A stretch of 26,128 nucleotides of DNA, taken from positions 1 to 26,128 of the IMG/VR virus record IMGVR_UViG_3300031834_000035; one strand, 5' to 3'. The position numbers were made by a program, and so were the translations under genes. Position 1 is the stretch's first letter. Every line of letters starts with the position of its first letter. Below, piece after piece: positions 14,192 to 21,209 of this stretch. This stretch comes from a virus. Below the pieces are notes generated by a model, which did not search any database, was not told where the DNA came from, and saw nothing but the letters and a program-made list of their open reading frames with translations.

Positions 14192-15043
14192 ATGATAGAA
14201 ACAGGAAAAATTATAAATGGAGATTGTATTGAGGTAATGAAAACTTTACCTGAAGGTAGTGTTGATTTGGTTGTTACATCACCACCATATAATTGTGGGA
14301 TTAAATATGATATGCACATCGATAACTTACCTATGGACCAGTATTGGGGTTGGACAAAAGAATGGTTAACAGAAACTTACCGATTGATTAAAGATGACGG
14401 TAGAGTCTCAATTAACATTCCTTACGAAGTGAATGTTCAAGATAGGGGAGGTAGAGTATTTTTTGTTTCAGAATTTTATCAAATAATGAAAGAAGTTGGA
14501 TTTAAATTCTTTGGAATTGTGGATTTAGAAGAAGATTCTCCCCACAGAAGTAAGACAACCGCATGGGGATCTTGGATGAGTCCCAGTTCTCCATATATTT
14601 ATAATCCAAAAGAATGTGTGATATTAGCATACAAAAAAAACCACATTAAAAAGGTTAAAGGTGAACCAGAATGGAAAGGAGCCCCAACTGAGATTGAACA
14701 GGAAGACGGGACATTAAAGAAAAAAATTGTATATGAAGAAAAAGATAAGAAAGAGTTTATGGAACTTGTTTTTGGTCAGTGGAATTACTTTGCAGATACT
14801 AAATCACTCACCAAGGCAACTTTCTCGATGGACATACCAACAAAGGCGATTAAGATATTGTCCTACAAAAACGATGTGATTTTGGATCCATTTGCTGGTA
14901 GCGGAACATCTATGGTGTCGGCAGAAATATTAGATCGTAGATGGTTGGGAATTGAATTAAGTCCAAACTATTGTGATGTTGCGAGAGGTAGAGTTCAGAC
15001 TTTTGTTGATGAAAAGAAACAAGTTAAAATAGATTTATTTTAA
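14192..15043 (+). CDS. Orphan beta-class DNA methyltransferase
   Basis: 283 residues. The catalytic motif IV, TSPPYN (29-34), precedes the SAM-binding motif I, DPFAGSGTS (232-240), an order typical of beta-class N6-adenine/N4-cytosine methyltransferases. GxELSPNYC (253-261) follows motif I as expected. A variable, charged target-recognition region lies between (about 115-200). No restriction endonuclease gene is adjacent, so it is an orphan and would protect phage DNA or regulate expression rather than form a restriction-modification pair. A degenerate -7-like TATATTTT lies at 14180. Its 3' end overlaps the convergent DUF192 gene by 4 nt. Confidence 0.92.
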   Translation: MIETGKIINGDCIEVMKTLPEGSVDLVVTSPPYNCGIKYDMHIDNLPMDQYWGWTKEWLTETYRLIKDDGRVSINIPYEVNVQDRGGRVFFVSEFYQIMKEVGFKFFGIVDLEEDSPHRSKTTAWGSWMSPSSPYIYNPKECVILAYKKNHIKKVKGEPEWKGAPTEIEQEDGTLKKKIVYEEKDKKEFMELVFGQWNYFADTKSLTKATFSMDIPTKAIKILSYKNDVILDPFAGSGTSMVSAEILDRRWLGIELSPNYCDVARGRVQTFVDEKKQVKIDLF

Positions 15044-15381
15044 AGCAGAGTAACTTCATTGTCTTCTTTGATATTATATTTTTTACAAGTTCCACCAGGA
15101 AGTTCAAGTACTAAATCACCATTACCTTTGTAGTTATCACAATCATTTTCAAAACAAGGTTTACAGTTGTGATGTATTTTTACAATTTTGTAATCATGTA
15201 TGTAAATAATATCTAAATGAATAACACAGTTTTTCATCCAAAAAGAATGAGGTTCGTTTTTCATAAAAAATAACATACCATCATAACCATCAAATTTTTT
15301 ACCCATCATACCCTTTTGAGCATCTTTTGAAGTTAATAGAGTTTTAACATCAAATAAGTTATTATTTATTTTTACTTTCAT
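15040..15381 (-). CDS. DUF192 family protein
   Basis: 113 residues from ATG 15381 (a longer start at 15396 would read through the promoter palindrome). The family pattern is clear: SKDAQKGMMG (18-27), GMLFFM (35-40), SFWMKNCVIHLDIIYI (46-61) and the C-terminal LVLELPGGT. DUF192 (PF02643) proteins are usually exported or lipid-anchored in bacteria; this one has no signal sequence, so it would be cytoplasmic, and a role in phage is unknown. Cys residues C78 and C83 lie in the region where many family members have a variable loop. Reads convergent to the methyltransferase and divergent from the Nudix gene. Confidence 0.85.
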   Translation of the reverse strand: MKVKINNNLFDVKTLLTSKDAQKGMMGKKFDGYDGMLFFMKNEPHSFWMKNCVIHLDIIYIHDYKIVKIHHNCKPCFENDCDNYKGNGDLVLELPGGTCKKYNIKEDNEVTLL

Positions 15382-15393
15382 ATTTATAAATAT
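15380..15393. promoter_or_regulatory. Perfect 14-nt palindrome ATATTTATAAATAT between divergent starts
   Basis: The sequence is its own reverse complement, so it presents TATTTATA/TATAAATA on both strands. It separates ATG 15381 (minus) and ATG 15396 (plus) with only 14 nt between the two start codons. It can serve both genes as a divergent promoter, with both transcripts essentially leaderless. Confidence 0.6.
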
Positions 15394-15395
15394 CA

Positions 15396-15812
15396 ATGAA
15401 TAAGTTTAGAAAAAGTGCTGGTGTCATTCTTAAATATGGGGATGAGGTTTTACTCTGTAAAAGAGGACCAAAAGAAACATTACCAAACATTTGGTCAATA
15501 CCTGGTGGTGGTATTGAAAATGGTGAATCGCCAGGTCAAGCCGCTATAAGAGAATTTCACGAAGAAACTGATATTGAAATTAATACAGACTTAGATCTTG
15601 TTGGAATTATAGATAACTTTAATGATGACGGAACCAAAAGAGGAATGATGTTTGTATTTTTACAAAATACCAAAGACAAAAAAGAACCTGATTTAAATAA
15701 TGCAACTCATGGTCATGAACATACATCTTGTAAGTATTTTAAATTATATGACATACCAAAACAAAAAGAAGTTGAACAACTTTATGATATTATTAAAAAA
15801 GTTTTAAAATAA
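15396..15812 (+). CDS. Nudix hydrolase
   Basis: 138 residues. The Nudix box reads GGGIENGESPGQAAIREFHE followed by ETDI (37-60), matching G-x5-E-x7-R-E-U-x-E-E-x-G-U with Asp in place of the usual Gly near its end. The N-terminal strand SAGVILKYGDEVLLCKR and PNIWSIPGGG are typical. Substrate cannot be told: candidates are oxidised nucleotides, ADP-ribose, NADH or capped RNA 5' ends. No signal peptide. It is expressed from the divergent palindromic box shared with DUF192. Confidence 0.9.
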   Translation: MNKFRKSAGVILKYGDEVLLCKRGPKETLPNIWSIPGGGIENGESPGQAAIREFHEETDIEINTDLDLVGIIDNFNDDGTKRGMMFVFLQNTKDKKEPDLNNATHGHEHTSCKYFKLYDIPKQKEVEQLYDIIKKVLK

Positions 15813-15836
15813 TTTTTTTAGAACCAAAAGTTTTAT

Positions 15837-15844
15837 TACATTTG
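15837..15844 (+). promoter_or_regulatory. Bacteroidota-type -7 box (TACATTTG) for the 15861 gene
   Basis: TACATTTG lies 16 nt before ATG 15861. No convincing -33 TTG at the usual distance, so confidence is moderate. Confidence 0.5.
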
Positions 15845-15860
15845 TAGAAATAATAAAGAC

Positions 15861-16136
15861 ATGATAAAAACTCCAGTAAACCACAAAATTAATATTATCA
15901 ACGAAAATTTTGGTACAATTCTATCTGAATCTTTTGTTGACCCAATTCAATTCAAGATATTTTTAAAAATGGTTGATGGTGCTTTAAATCTTAAAGAAGA
16001 TCTTTCATTTTATGATGGTAATTTGTTTTTGGTTCATATTCCACATAAAATTTTAAAAGAGTCAATTGTTTTAACAAACCTGACACCTATAACTATTGGA
16101 GAACAAGTGAGAAATAAATTAGAAACTTTGGTATAA
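15861..16136 (+). CDS. Small hypothetical protein (91 aa)
   Basis: Unrecognised, soluble. Alternating hydrophobic pattern (FKIFLKMVDGALNLKEDL, then GNLFLVHIPHKIL) suggests a compact alpha/beta fold. The segment GTILSESF contains I-L-S-E-S at about residues 20-24, but the N terminus (MIKTPVNHKINIINENF) is not the recurring tag, so I do not count it in the tagged set. Followed by the lipoprotein gene 1 nt later, so they are probably one operon from the TACATTTG promoter. Confidence 0.7.
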   Translation: MIKTPVNHKINIINENFGTILSESFVDPIQFKIFLKMVDGALNLKEDLSFYDGNLFLVHIPHKILKESIVLTNLTPITIGEQVRNKLETLV

Positions 16137-16137
16137 C

Positions 16138-16569
16138 ATGAAAAAACTTATTTTATTTATTATAGGGTTTGTTTTATTTTCTTGTAAAAAAGTTGAGGTG
16201 AAACCACAACAACCTTTAGATCCGCAACCAATTATTACCGACACAACTTTTGTTGACACAACAATAACTTTAAAAAATACTACTTGGGTAATCACTAAAG
16301 TTTTAAACACAAATTTTAATGAGGAACTAAGGTTGGACACTCTTGTTTTTTTAACCTATAACACTTATAGTTTTAATGGTGTTCAGTCAACTTATAATTT
16401 TTATCCAAATAATTTAAACTATACCTTGACATTAAATAACACACCTTGGGGACATATAAGTGGTGGTATTTATAACTACAATATAACACAAGGTGAAATT
16501 ATAAATTGTCAATTTAATAATTATTTTACAGGACAAAATGTAATAAAAGTTTGGATGATTAAAATATAG
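16138..16569 (+). CDS. Phage-encoded lipoprotein, lipocalin-like domain possible
   Basis: MKKLILFIIGFVLFSCKK is a complete type II signal peptide: basic start, hydrophobic core and lipobox L-F-S-C with the lipidated Cys at residue 16. The mature part opens with a short P/Q-rich tether (VEVKPQQPLDPQP) and continues with a Thr/Asn-rich beta pattern beginning LKNTTWVITKVLN, resembling Bacteroidota lipocalin-like lipoproteins that start L-x-x-T-W-x-L-x-x-V. Basic residues after Cys (KK) do not match the acidic surface-export signal described for Bacteroidota lipoproteins, so a periplasm-facing location is more likely. Phage lipoproteins of this type often block superinfection at the envelope; this is inference. 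Confidence 0.8.
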   Translation: MKKLILFIIGFVLFSCKKVEVKPQQPLDPQPIITDTTFVDTTITLKNTTWVITKVLNTNFNEELRLDTLVFLTYNTYSFNGVQSTYNFYPNNLNYTLTLNNTPWGHISGGIYNYNITQGEIINCQFNNYFTGQNVIKVWMIKI

Positions 16570-16572
16570 TTT

Positions 16573-16593
16573 CTTTGTTCTATCAAAACAAAG
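16573..16593 (+). other. Hairpin CTTTGTT/AACAAAG after the lipoprotein gene
   Basis: A 7-bp inverted repeat with a 7-nt loop and no T-tract, 3 nt after the lipoprotein stop. It may stabilise the transcript end, or be the first half of a 100-nt structured 3' region that finishes with the terminator at 16631. Confidence 0.5.
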
Positions 16594-16630
16594 TGGTGGA
16601 GTTAAATGGCATTTCAATGTCGATCTCTTG

Positions 16631-16666
16631 AAAGGTGGGAATTTATTTTCACCTTTTTGTTTTTTG
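16631..16666 (+). terminator. Rho-independent terminator before the 16692 gene
   Basis: AAAGGTG (16631-16637) pairs with CACCTTT (16650-16656), followed by a long T-rich stretch. The loop is 12 nt. Confidence 0.75.
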
Positions 16667-16668
16667 GT

Positions 16669-16681
16669 ATATTTATAAATA
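16669..16681 (+). promoter_or_regulatory. TATTTATAAATA late-type promoter-like box before the 16692 gene
   Basis: ATATTTATAAATA includes an exact TATAAATA, the T4 late-promoter consensus, 10 nt before ATG 16692. It follows a terminator, so a promoter is needed here. Confidence 0.62.
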
Positions 16682-16691
16682 AAAATAAGAT

Positions 16692-17303
16692 ATGAAAAAA
16701 TTAATATTAAATGAAAAACAATATAATAGACTTCAAAATATTATTATTAATAAAGCTATCATAAGTGAACAAACAAAAAGTCAAATAATGATAATCCAAC
16801 AAAGACTAAAAGAATGTTTTAGTGCCTATCTTGGAACTTCAGGGCCTAACAAAGATGGTGTTGATGGAGTTGCTGGTGATAAAACAAAAACTGCTATAGA
16901 AACATATACAAAATATCGTTTTGAACAAAATGATAATTCAGAAAATTCTGATTTAGTTACGAATCCAGATGTAGAGGCAAAAAAACAAGAAGTTTTAGTA
17001 TTCCTTAATAAATTAAAAGAGTCTAATACTAATCAAATAGTTAAAAATCAAATAGAAAAAAGTATAACCGAATTAAATAATATGAGTACAGATTCAATTT
17101 GTGAAAATAATCAATTAAAACCTGAATTGGCTAAAAAATTAGCAGAATCTAAAAAAGATCTTAATAATTATCGATCTCTTATTAACGATCCAGAAAAATT
17201 AATTGACAAAATTATTATAAACATGACTTTTATTGAAGAATATTGTCAATCAAAAAATAAATCAAGTGATGTTGTCATAGATGACTCAGGTTTACTAGCT
17301 TAA
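16692..17303 (+). CDS. Tagged protein with peptidoglycan-binding-like domain
   Basis: 203 residues. N terminus MKKLILNEKQYNRLQNI then KAIISE-Q (about residue 27) is the recurring tag with a candidate cleavage site. Residues about 34-75 (IQQRLKECFSAYLG, then DGVDGVAGDKTKTAIETYTK) match the PG-binding-1 pattern of x-L-Q-x-x-L ... D-G-x-x-G-x-x-T-x-x-A-V/I. Such domains target phage lysins or virion proteins to the cell wall. The rest is charged and helical with no catalytic motif. It is the first gene of a TATTTAT-driven pair; the second starts 8 nt later. A virion-associated wall-binding role is inference. Confidence 0.75.
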   Translation: MKKLILNEKQYNRLQNIIINKAIISEQTKSQIMIIQQRLKECFSAYLGTSGPNKDGVDGVAGDKTKTAIETYTKYRFEQNDNSENSDLVTNPDVEAKKQEVLVFLNKLKESNTNQIVKNQIEKSITELNNMSTDSICENNQLKPELAKKLAESKKDLNNYRSLINDPEKLIDKIIINMTFIEEYCQSKNKSSDVVIDDSGLLA

Positions 17304-17311
17304 AAATTACT

Positions 17312-18064
17312 ATGAGAAATAAATTTACATTAAATGAAGGTGAAGTCCAAAGAATATTAGGGTTACACAAACAGGCTATTTTAAAAGAGAATAAAATAAT
17401 CTTATCTGAGGGTAATGAAAATACCCTTTATAAAAATACTAACTACAAAACTAAAAAAGAACAAAGGTTTGCAAAAGAAAGTGATATTGCCGATGCCATA
17501 GTGATTGATCCAGGGGTCACATTTTATAAATATGGAACGGATAAAGCTGTCGCTTATAATGTTCCTATTAAAGTTAAAGTTAAGGGTGGATATACAGCAG
17601 GAAAAGCTTCATCTACCCAAAATATAACATTCTATTGCGCAAAAGGTAAATATAGATTTAGTGGTAAAAACAAAGGCGTTTTTTATTATTCTCAAACAGG
17701 TATATCTGCGGCACTTGTAAAAAATATTTGCCAAAAAGAAGGTGTATTACCTAATGGAAAAAAAGTTGATGGAACTAGTAATTACAATTCTAAAAAAAAC
17801 ACTAAAGATAAATCTAATAAAGACACTAAAGATAAATCTAATAATAATACTAAAGTTAAGGGTAATAAATATACTTTTGATTTTGATGCCATTATGAAGG
17901 CAATTAACGATACAGGAAAATGTGCCGGATCTTGGGGTTCATCCGATGGAACAAACGGCACAAGTGGAACTCAAGGAACATCAGGAACAAATGTAATCCA
18001 AAATCCGTTACCAATTAATAATAAAATATCTGCAGAACTCTATTATAAAATAATAGCACCTTAA
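17312..18064 (+). CDS. Tagged low-complexity phage protein, putative virion-associated (250 aa)
   Basis: Starts MRNKFTLNEGEVQRILGLHK, the same RILGLH region as the 336 product, then KIILSE-G at about residue 34 as candidate processing site. The middle (about 85-145) is a beta-rich domain with Cys and aromatic residues (STQNITFYCAKGKYRFSG). A Lys/Asn/Asp-rich repeat follows (three degenerate 8-residue units, NTKDKSNK-like, about 160-185). Near the C terminus is a Gly-Thr repeat (GTNGTSGTQGTSGTN), comparable to the TNGVAG repeats at the left end. No known family. A structural or packaged role is likely from tag and composition. A terminator follows. Confidence 0.77.
   Translation: MRNKFTLNEGEVQRILGLHKQAILKENKIILSEGNENTLYKNTNYKTKKEQRFAKESDIADAIVIDPGVTFYKYGTDKAVAYNVPIKVKVKGGYTAGKASSTQNITFYCAKGKYRFSGKNKGVFYYSQTGISAALVKNICQKEGVLPNGKKVDGTSNYNSKKNTKDKSNKDTKDKSNNNTKVKGNKYTFDFDAIMKAINDTGKCAGSWGSSDGTNGTSGTQGTSGTNVIQNPLPINNKISAELYYKIIAP
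17798..17869 (+). repeat. Three degenerate 24-nt repeats encoding NTKDKSNK
   Basis: Three adjacent in-frame units in the 17312 gene encode NTKDKSNK, DTKDKSNN and NTKVKGNK. The first two are nearly identical at the nucleotide level. Boundaries approximate. Confidence 0.75.
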
Positions 18065-18070
18065 TATAAA

Positions 18071-18092
18071 GGGAGTTTGACTCCCTTTTTTT
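18071..18092 (+). terminator. Rho-independent terminator after the 17312 gene
   Basis: GGGAGT, loop TTG, ACTCCC (18071-18085), then TTTTTTT. Confidence 0.92.
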
Positions 18093-18108
18093 ATGCAATT
18101 TTTTTTCT

Positions 18109-18116
18109 TATATTTG
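18109..18116 (+). promoter_or_regulatory. Bacteroidota-type -7 box (TATATTTG) for the kinase gene
   Basis: TATATTTG ends 4 nt before ATG 18121, directly after the terminator. A -33 TTG at standard spacing is not evident. The transcript would be leaderless. Confidence 0.65.
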
Positions 18117-18120
18117 TACT

Positions 18121-18510
18121 ATGGAAAAAATGATATATCTAGTTAGAGGAATACCAGGAAGTGGTAAGACAACTTTTGCAAAACAATTAACTCCAAATGT
18201 ATTTGAAGCAGACCATTATTTTTATGATAATGACGATAACTACAATTTTATTGCATCTGAAATAAAAGAAGCTCATAAAGAGTGTCAACAATATGTTGGA
18301 TATGCAATGGAGTCAAACACACCAAAAATTGCGGTTTCTAACACATTCACACAAGAGTGGGAACTTCAACCATATTATGAATTGGCAATTAAGTATGGTT
18401 ATTATGTGACCTCTATTATTGTTGAAAACAGACACGGAGGCACAAATGTACACGATTGCCCTGAAGATATGATCCAATTAATGAAAGATAGATTCAATAT
18501 AAAATTATAA
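18121..18510 (+). CDS. P-loop kinase, polynucleotide-kinase/N4BP2-like
   Basis: 129 residues. Walker A is GIPGSGKTT (10-18), preceded by a hydrophobic strand (MIYLVRG). The segment EADHYF (28-33) corresponds to the Asp of the first conserved strand, and AVSNTFTQEWELQPYYELAI then the end HGGTNVHDCPEDMIQLMKDRF match the N4BP2-like/AAA_33 kinase family, related to phage polynucleotide kinases. It would phosphorylate RNA or DNA 5' ends or a small molecule. It stops 3 nt before the metallophosphoesterase, so the two form an operon; with the ligase and cREC genes this suggests end-processing for RNA repair. Confidence 0.85.
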   Translation: MEKMIYLVRGIPGSGKTTFAKQLTPNVFEADHYFYDNDDNYNFIASEIKEAHKECQQYVGYAMESNTPKIAVSNTFTQEWELQPYYELAIKYGYYVTSIIVENRHGGTNVHDCPEDMIQLMKDRFNIKL

Positions 18511-18513
18511 GAA

Positions 18514-19167
18514 ATGAAATTTGATGACATATTAACAACGGGTGTAGTTTGGGTCACATCAGACACACACTACAACCATAAAAACATTTGTAGATCTGTG
18601 ACTAATTGGAGAACCCAAGATGGGGATGTCCCTACTTACAATACTAGAGATTTTCAATCGATAGATCAGATGAATGATGCTTTGGTAAACAATATTAACT
18701 CTAAAGTTGGTCAAGACGATACTCTAATTATGTTGGGCGATATTGCTTTTGGTGGATTTGAAAGTATTGGTAAGTTTTTAGATCGTTTGGTTTGTAAAAA
18801 CATTCATCTTGTTTTAGGAAATCACGATCACCACATTAGAAATAATCGAGAAAACATTCATGATCGTTTTATAAGTGTTAGCGATTACTTACAAGTTAGA
18901 ATTAATAATCAAGACTTTGTTTTAAGTCACTACCCATTTGCAAGTTGGAATGGGTTAAACAAAGGAGTGATTCACTTACACGGACATGTTCACTTATCTA
19001 ATCAAAACAAATGGGGTAATGGAAAACGACTAGATGTTGGTGTGGATGGTAATGGATATTTTCCTTATAAAATTACTGAGATTGTTCATATGATGGATCG
19101 TCGTGAGATTGGATCTGATTTAAGTAATGATCACCACCTTGATGGTTTAGTTGGGGTTGTAGGATAA
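18514..19167 (+). CDS. Calcineurin-like metallophosphoesterase
   Basis: 217 residues with all five metal-binding motifs of the superfamily: D17-T-H19 (SDTHYNH, 16-22), GDIAFGG (75-81), GNHDHH (102-107), H139 (LSHYPF, 137-142) and HGHVH (156-160). The fold corresponds to a small cytoplasmic phosphodiesterase. Substrate not evident; similar phage and bacterial proteins occur with kinases and ligases in RNA or DNA repair cassettes, where they trim 2',3'-cyclic or 3' phosphates. Operonic with the 18121 kinase. Strong motif match, substrate unassigned. Confidence 0.92.
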   Translation: MKFDDILTTGVVWVTSDTHYNHKNICRSVTNWRTQDGDVPTYNTRDFQSIDQMNDALVNNINSKVGQDDTLIMLGDIAFGGFESIGKFLDRLVCKNIHLVLGNHDHHIRNNRENIHDRFISVSDYLQVRINNQDFVLSHYPFASWNGLNKGVIHLHGHVHLSNQNKWGNGKRLDVGVDGNGYFPYKITEIVHMMDRREIGSDLSNDHHLDGLVGVVG

Positions 19168-19182
19168 ACTATGACTTTAATA

Positions 19183-19190
19183 TATTTATT
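19183..19190 (+). promoter_or_regulatory. TATTTATT late-type promoter-like box before the 19194 gene
   Basis: TATATTTATTAG ends directly before ATG 19194 with the core TATTTAT 4 nt from the start. It switches from the enzyme operon to a tagged gene, consistent with late expression. Confidence 0.52.
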
Positions 19191-19193
19191 AGT

Positions 19194-20441
19194 ATGAAAA
19201 ATATTGTCATAACTGAAAGTCAATTAAAAATAATTACAGAAGCTTTAGGGGTTCCAGATAATATTTTGGATGCTGCCGATATGTTATATGATGTTGTTGA
19301 ACAAGACATCAAAACAATCGATACCATTCAAGACGAGTACAACTTTGATGGAGAAATTAACTTTGAATTGGGAAATAAGAAAAAAATTAAAATTGATTCA
19401 TATACTCTTACTGTAAAAATTGAGGAGATTGAAGACGAAAAAGGAGGTGTCTTAGACATTATTTCAATGGGCATGGAAGGTGGTTTTGGGTTTAATAGAG
19501 ATGTTTATATGAAAGAAACAGAACCCTCAACAACTTTAGAGTTGAGTATAACTTTTGCTGTTGGTGAAAATTGGGAACCTGAAGGACTAATTCAAAAAAT
19601 GGAAGAAGAAAGAGATGAGCATGTTTCATCTTTATCTCATGAAATAAAACACAAATACGATAAACAGTCAAAACAATTTGGTTTAATGGGTCTTGATGCT
19701 GAATATCAAGCAACACAAAAAAGAGGTACTTTTGGAATACCTGCAATTGATAGTGTTTTTTATAGGTTTATGTATTATATCCATGCAATTGAAAACCTTG
19801 TCAGACCTACAGAAGTTGCATATTCTATGAAAAGAAAAAATATTACAAAGTCACAATTCAAAGAGTTTTTAGAAAACAATAGAGTTTATAAAGAGTTGTT
19901 AGAAATTAAAAACTTTTCATTTGATGATTTTATTTCACAATTAAAAGAACAAGAAGAAAGATTAGATGCTCTCTTGGAACACATTAATGATGATCCATCC
20001 AATATGACAATAGATGAAAAAATAAAAAGAGTTTTAGAAGTCGTTCATATTGATTTGGTAAATAATAAAATGGACTTGTTTGTAGAAATGACCTCACACT
20101 CAAGCGACGATTTTTTACGAATGGCTTTAGACATAGGGTTATTACCCCCAAACGCTGAAAAAAATATAGAAGGACTTAAAAAAACAAATGAAATTAGACA
20201 AAAGTTTTTTAATTATGTAATTAAATACCAAGAAAACCCAACTAAATTTTTTGAAAATGAGTTTAAAAGCTTTAACTTTGTTGCAAACAAAATGTTAAAA
20301 AAAATATCAAAATTATATGCTATGGCAAAAGACGATGAACAAGTTAGCGAATCAATTATTAATTGGGAACTTCATCAACAAATTATGGAAAAAAAATATG
20401 GTAAAAGAAAAATAGAAACCAAATACAAATACAAAAAATAA
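19194..20441 (+). CDS. Tagged putative zinc metalloprotease (HExxH)
   Basis: 415 residues. MKNIVITESQLKIITE-A is a clean form of the tag with I-I-T-E|A at residues 13-17. A region with beta strands follows (60-120), then SSLSHEIKHKYDKQSKQFG with HEIKH at 149-153, the zincin HExxH motif. IENLVRPTEVAYS (199-211) follows, with E207 a possible third ligand. The C-terminal half is helical and highly charged. No signal peptide, so it would be packaged in the head and delivered with DNA, where it could cut host or phage proteins. HExxH alone is short, but the surrounding L-S-H-E-I-K-H-x-Y-D context is typical. A terminator follows. Confidence 0.72.
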   Translation: MKNIVITESQLKIITEALGVPDNILDAADMLYDVVEQDIKTIDTIQDEYNFDGEINFELGNKKKIKIDSYTLTVKIEEIEDEKGGVLDIISMGMEGGFGFNRDVYMKETEPSTTLELSITFAVGENWEPEGLIQKMEEERDEHVSSLSHEIKHKYDKQSKQFGLMGLDAEYQATQKRGTFGIPAIDSVFYRFMYYIHAIENLVRPTEVAYSMKRKNITKSQFKEFLENNRVYKELLEIKNFSFDDFISQLKEQEERLDALLEHINDDPSNMTIDEKIKRVLEVVHIDLVNNKMDLFVEMTSHSSDDFLRMALDIGLLPPNAEKNIEGLKKTNEIRQKFFNYVIKYQENPTKFFENEFKSFNFVANKMLKKISKLYAMAKDDEQVSESIINWELHQQIMEKKYGKRKIETKYKYKK

Positions 20442-20444
20442 AAT

Positions 20445-20478
20445 AAACCCCACAAAAAAAGTGGGGTTTCTTGTTTTT
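20445..20478 (+). terminator. Rho-independent terminator after the metalloprotease-like gene
   Basis: AAACCCCAC (20445-20453), A7 loop, GTGGGGTTT (20461-20469), then a T-rich tract. The -33 TTG of the next promoter lies in its tail. Confidence 0.9.
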
Positions 20479-20502
20479 AATCAAAAAACTTTATTATCTT
20501 TG
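20471..20502 (+). promoter_or_regulatory. Bacteroidota-type promoter (TTG / TATCTTTG) for the 20507 gene
   Basis: TTG at 20471-20473 and TATCTTTG at 20495-20502 with a 21-nt spacer; the box ends 4 nt before ATG 20507. It decides the start: the longer frame from TTG 20471 would begin within the promoter. Confidence 0.75.
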
Positions 20503-20506
20503 TTTT

Positions 20507-20686
20507 ATGGAAACTCCCTGCAAAGAATGTCCGCACTTTATTAAGAATCGTCATAATGATATGATTGTTGAATTTGGTCGTAGGACTGGTAAGAAACATA
20601 ATTGTCATATGACCGAAGGGGTGAAAGATTTGTGGAATGTTACAGATAAAAAATTAGAATGTTATGGATCAAAAAAAAATATATAA
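20507..20686 (+). CDS. Small Cys/His-rich putative metal-binding protein (59 aa)
   Basis: METPCKECPHFIK places C-x2-C-P at the N terminus (C5, C8), with NCHM (about 32-35) and LECYG (about 51-55) providing further Cys/His ligands. This C-x-x-C-P ... C-H spacing resembles small phage zinc or iron-sulfur proteins related to DUF6283. Start set by the -7 box immediately upstream. First gene of an operon of very short genes (20507-22745). Function unknown. Confidence 0.75.
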   Translation: METPCKECPHFIKNRHNDMIVEFGRRTGKKHNCHMTEGVKDLWNVTDKKLECYGSKKNI

Positions 20687-20688
20687 AA

Positions 20689-20910
20689 ATGGATAGTAGA
20701 GAAATTATTTACGGAGTGTGTGATAAAACAGGGAAATGTGATTCCTATTTTGGGTTCTTCAAAAATGAAAAAGATGCGGAACACGAAGTTGAAATCCAAT
20801 CCAACAGGCTTAAGGAAGACTTGGGTATGATGGATATTGATATTCAAACAGACCGAGCATTATTCAATGGTAAATTAGTAATAGTAATTCATAGATACGT
20901 ATTAAGATGA
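20689..20910 (+). CDS. Small hypothetical protein, paralogue of the 23564 product
   Basis: ATG 20689 is preferred over the earlier in-frame 20659, which lies inside the preceding gene. The 73-residue product (MDSREIIYGVCDKTGKCDSY...) shares the frame IIYGV-x-D-[KR]-T with a later C-D-x-Y-F-G-[FY]-F-K-[NK]-E-K-D-A segment, and an LR end with the 23564 product. No known family. It overlaps the next start by 4 nt (ATGA). Conservation of both copies suggests the protein is maintained. Confidence 0.75.
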   Translation: MDSREIIYGVCDKTGKCDSYFGFFKNEKDAEHEVEIQSNRLKEDLGMMDIDIQTDRALFNGKLVIVIHRYVLR

Positions 20911-21209
20911 AAACAAGAGAAACTAAATTTGGAACATATATAGAAATGGAAACAGAAACAAGCACAAAATTAACTGGTGATAAGATCACAGTATTTGTAG
21001 AAAGATTGAAAAAAATTGGAATTGAGGTTAAACTTCAGGGTAATTTCCCATGGGTTTATATTAATGAAATCTGTGGTAAAAGAGTTACTGAAAAGTTTGA
21101 GGGGAATCACGGTTTTACTTTAATATTTTTACCAGGTAGAAACGATAGTCCACCATCAGAATTTACAGATATTACAGAAATTTTTAAACTAATACGAAAG
21201 TATATATGA
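20907..21209 (+). CDS. Small hypothetical protein (100 aa)
   Basis: Unrecognised, compact alpha/beta pattern: a charged N-terminal strand pair (TKFGTYIEMETE), a helix (TVFVERLKKIGIEVKLQ), then beta segments (FPWVYINEICGKRV) and GFTLIFLPGR. No catalytic motif. Four-nt overlaps on both sides (20907-20910 and 21206-21209) indicate a tightly coupled operon with the 20689 and cREC genes. Confidence 0.75.
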   Translation: MKTRETKFGTYIEMETETSTKLTGDKITVFVERLKKIGIEVKLQGNFPWVYINEICGKRVTEKFEGNHGFTLIFLPGRNDSPPSEFTDITEIFKLIRKYI

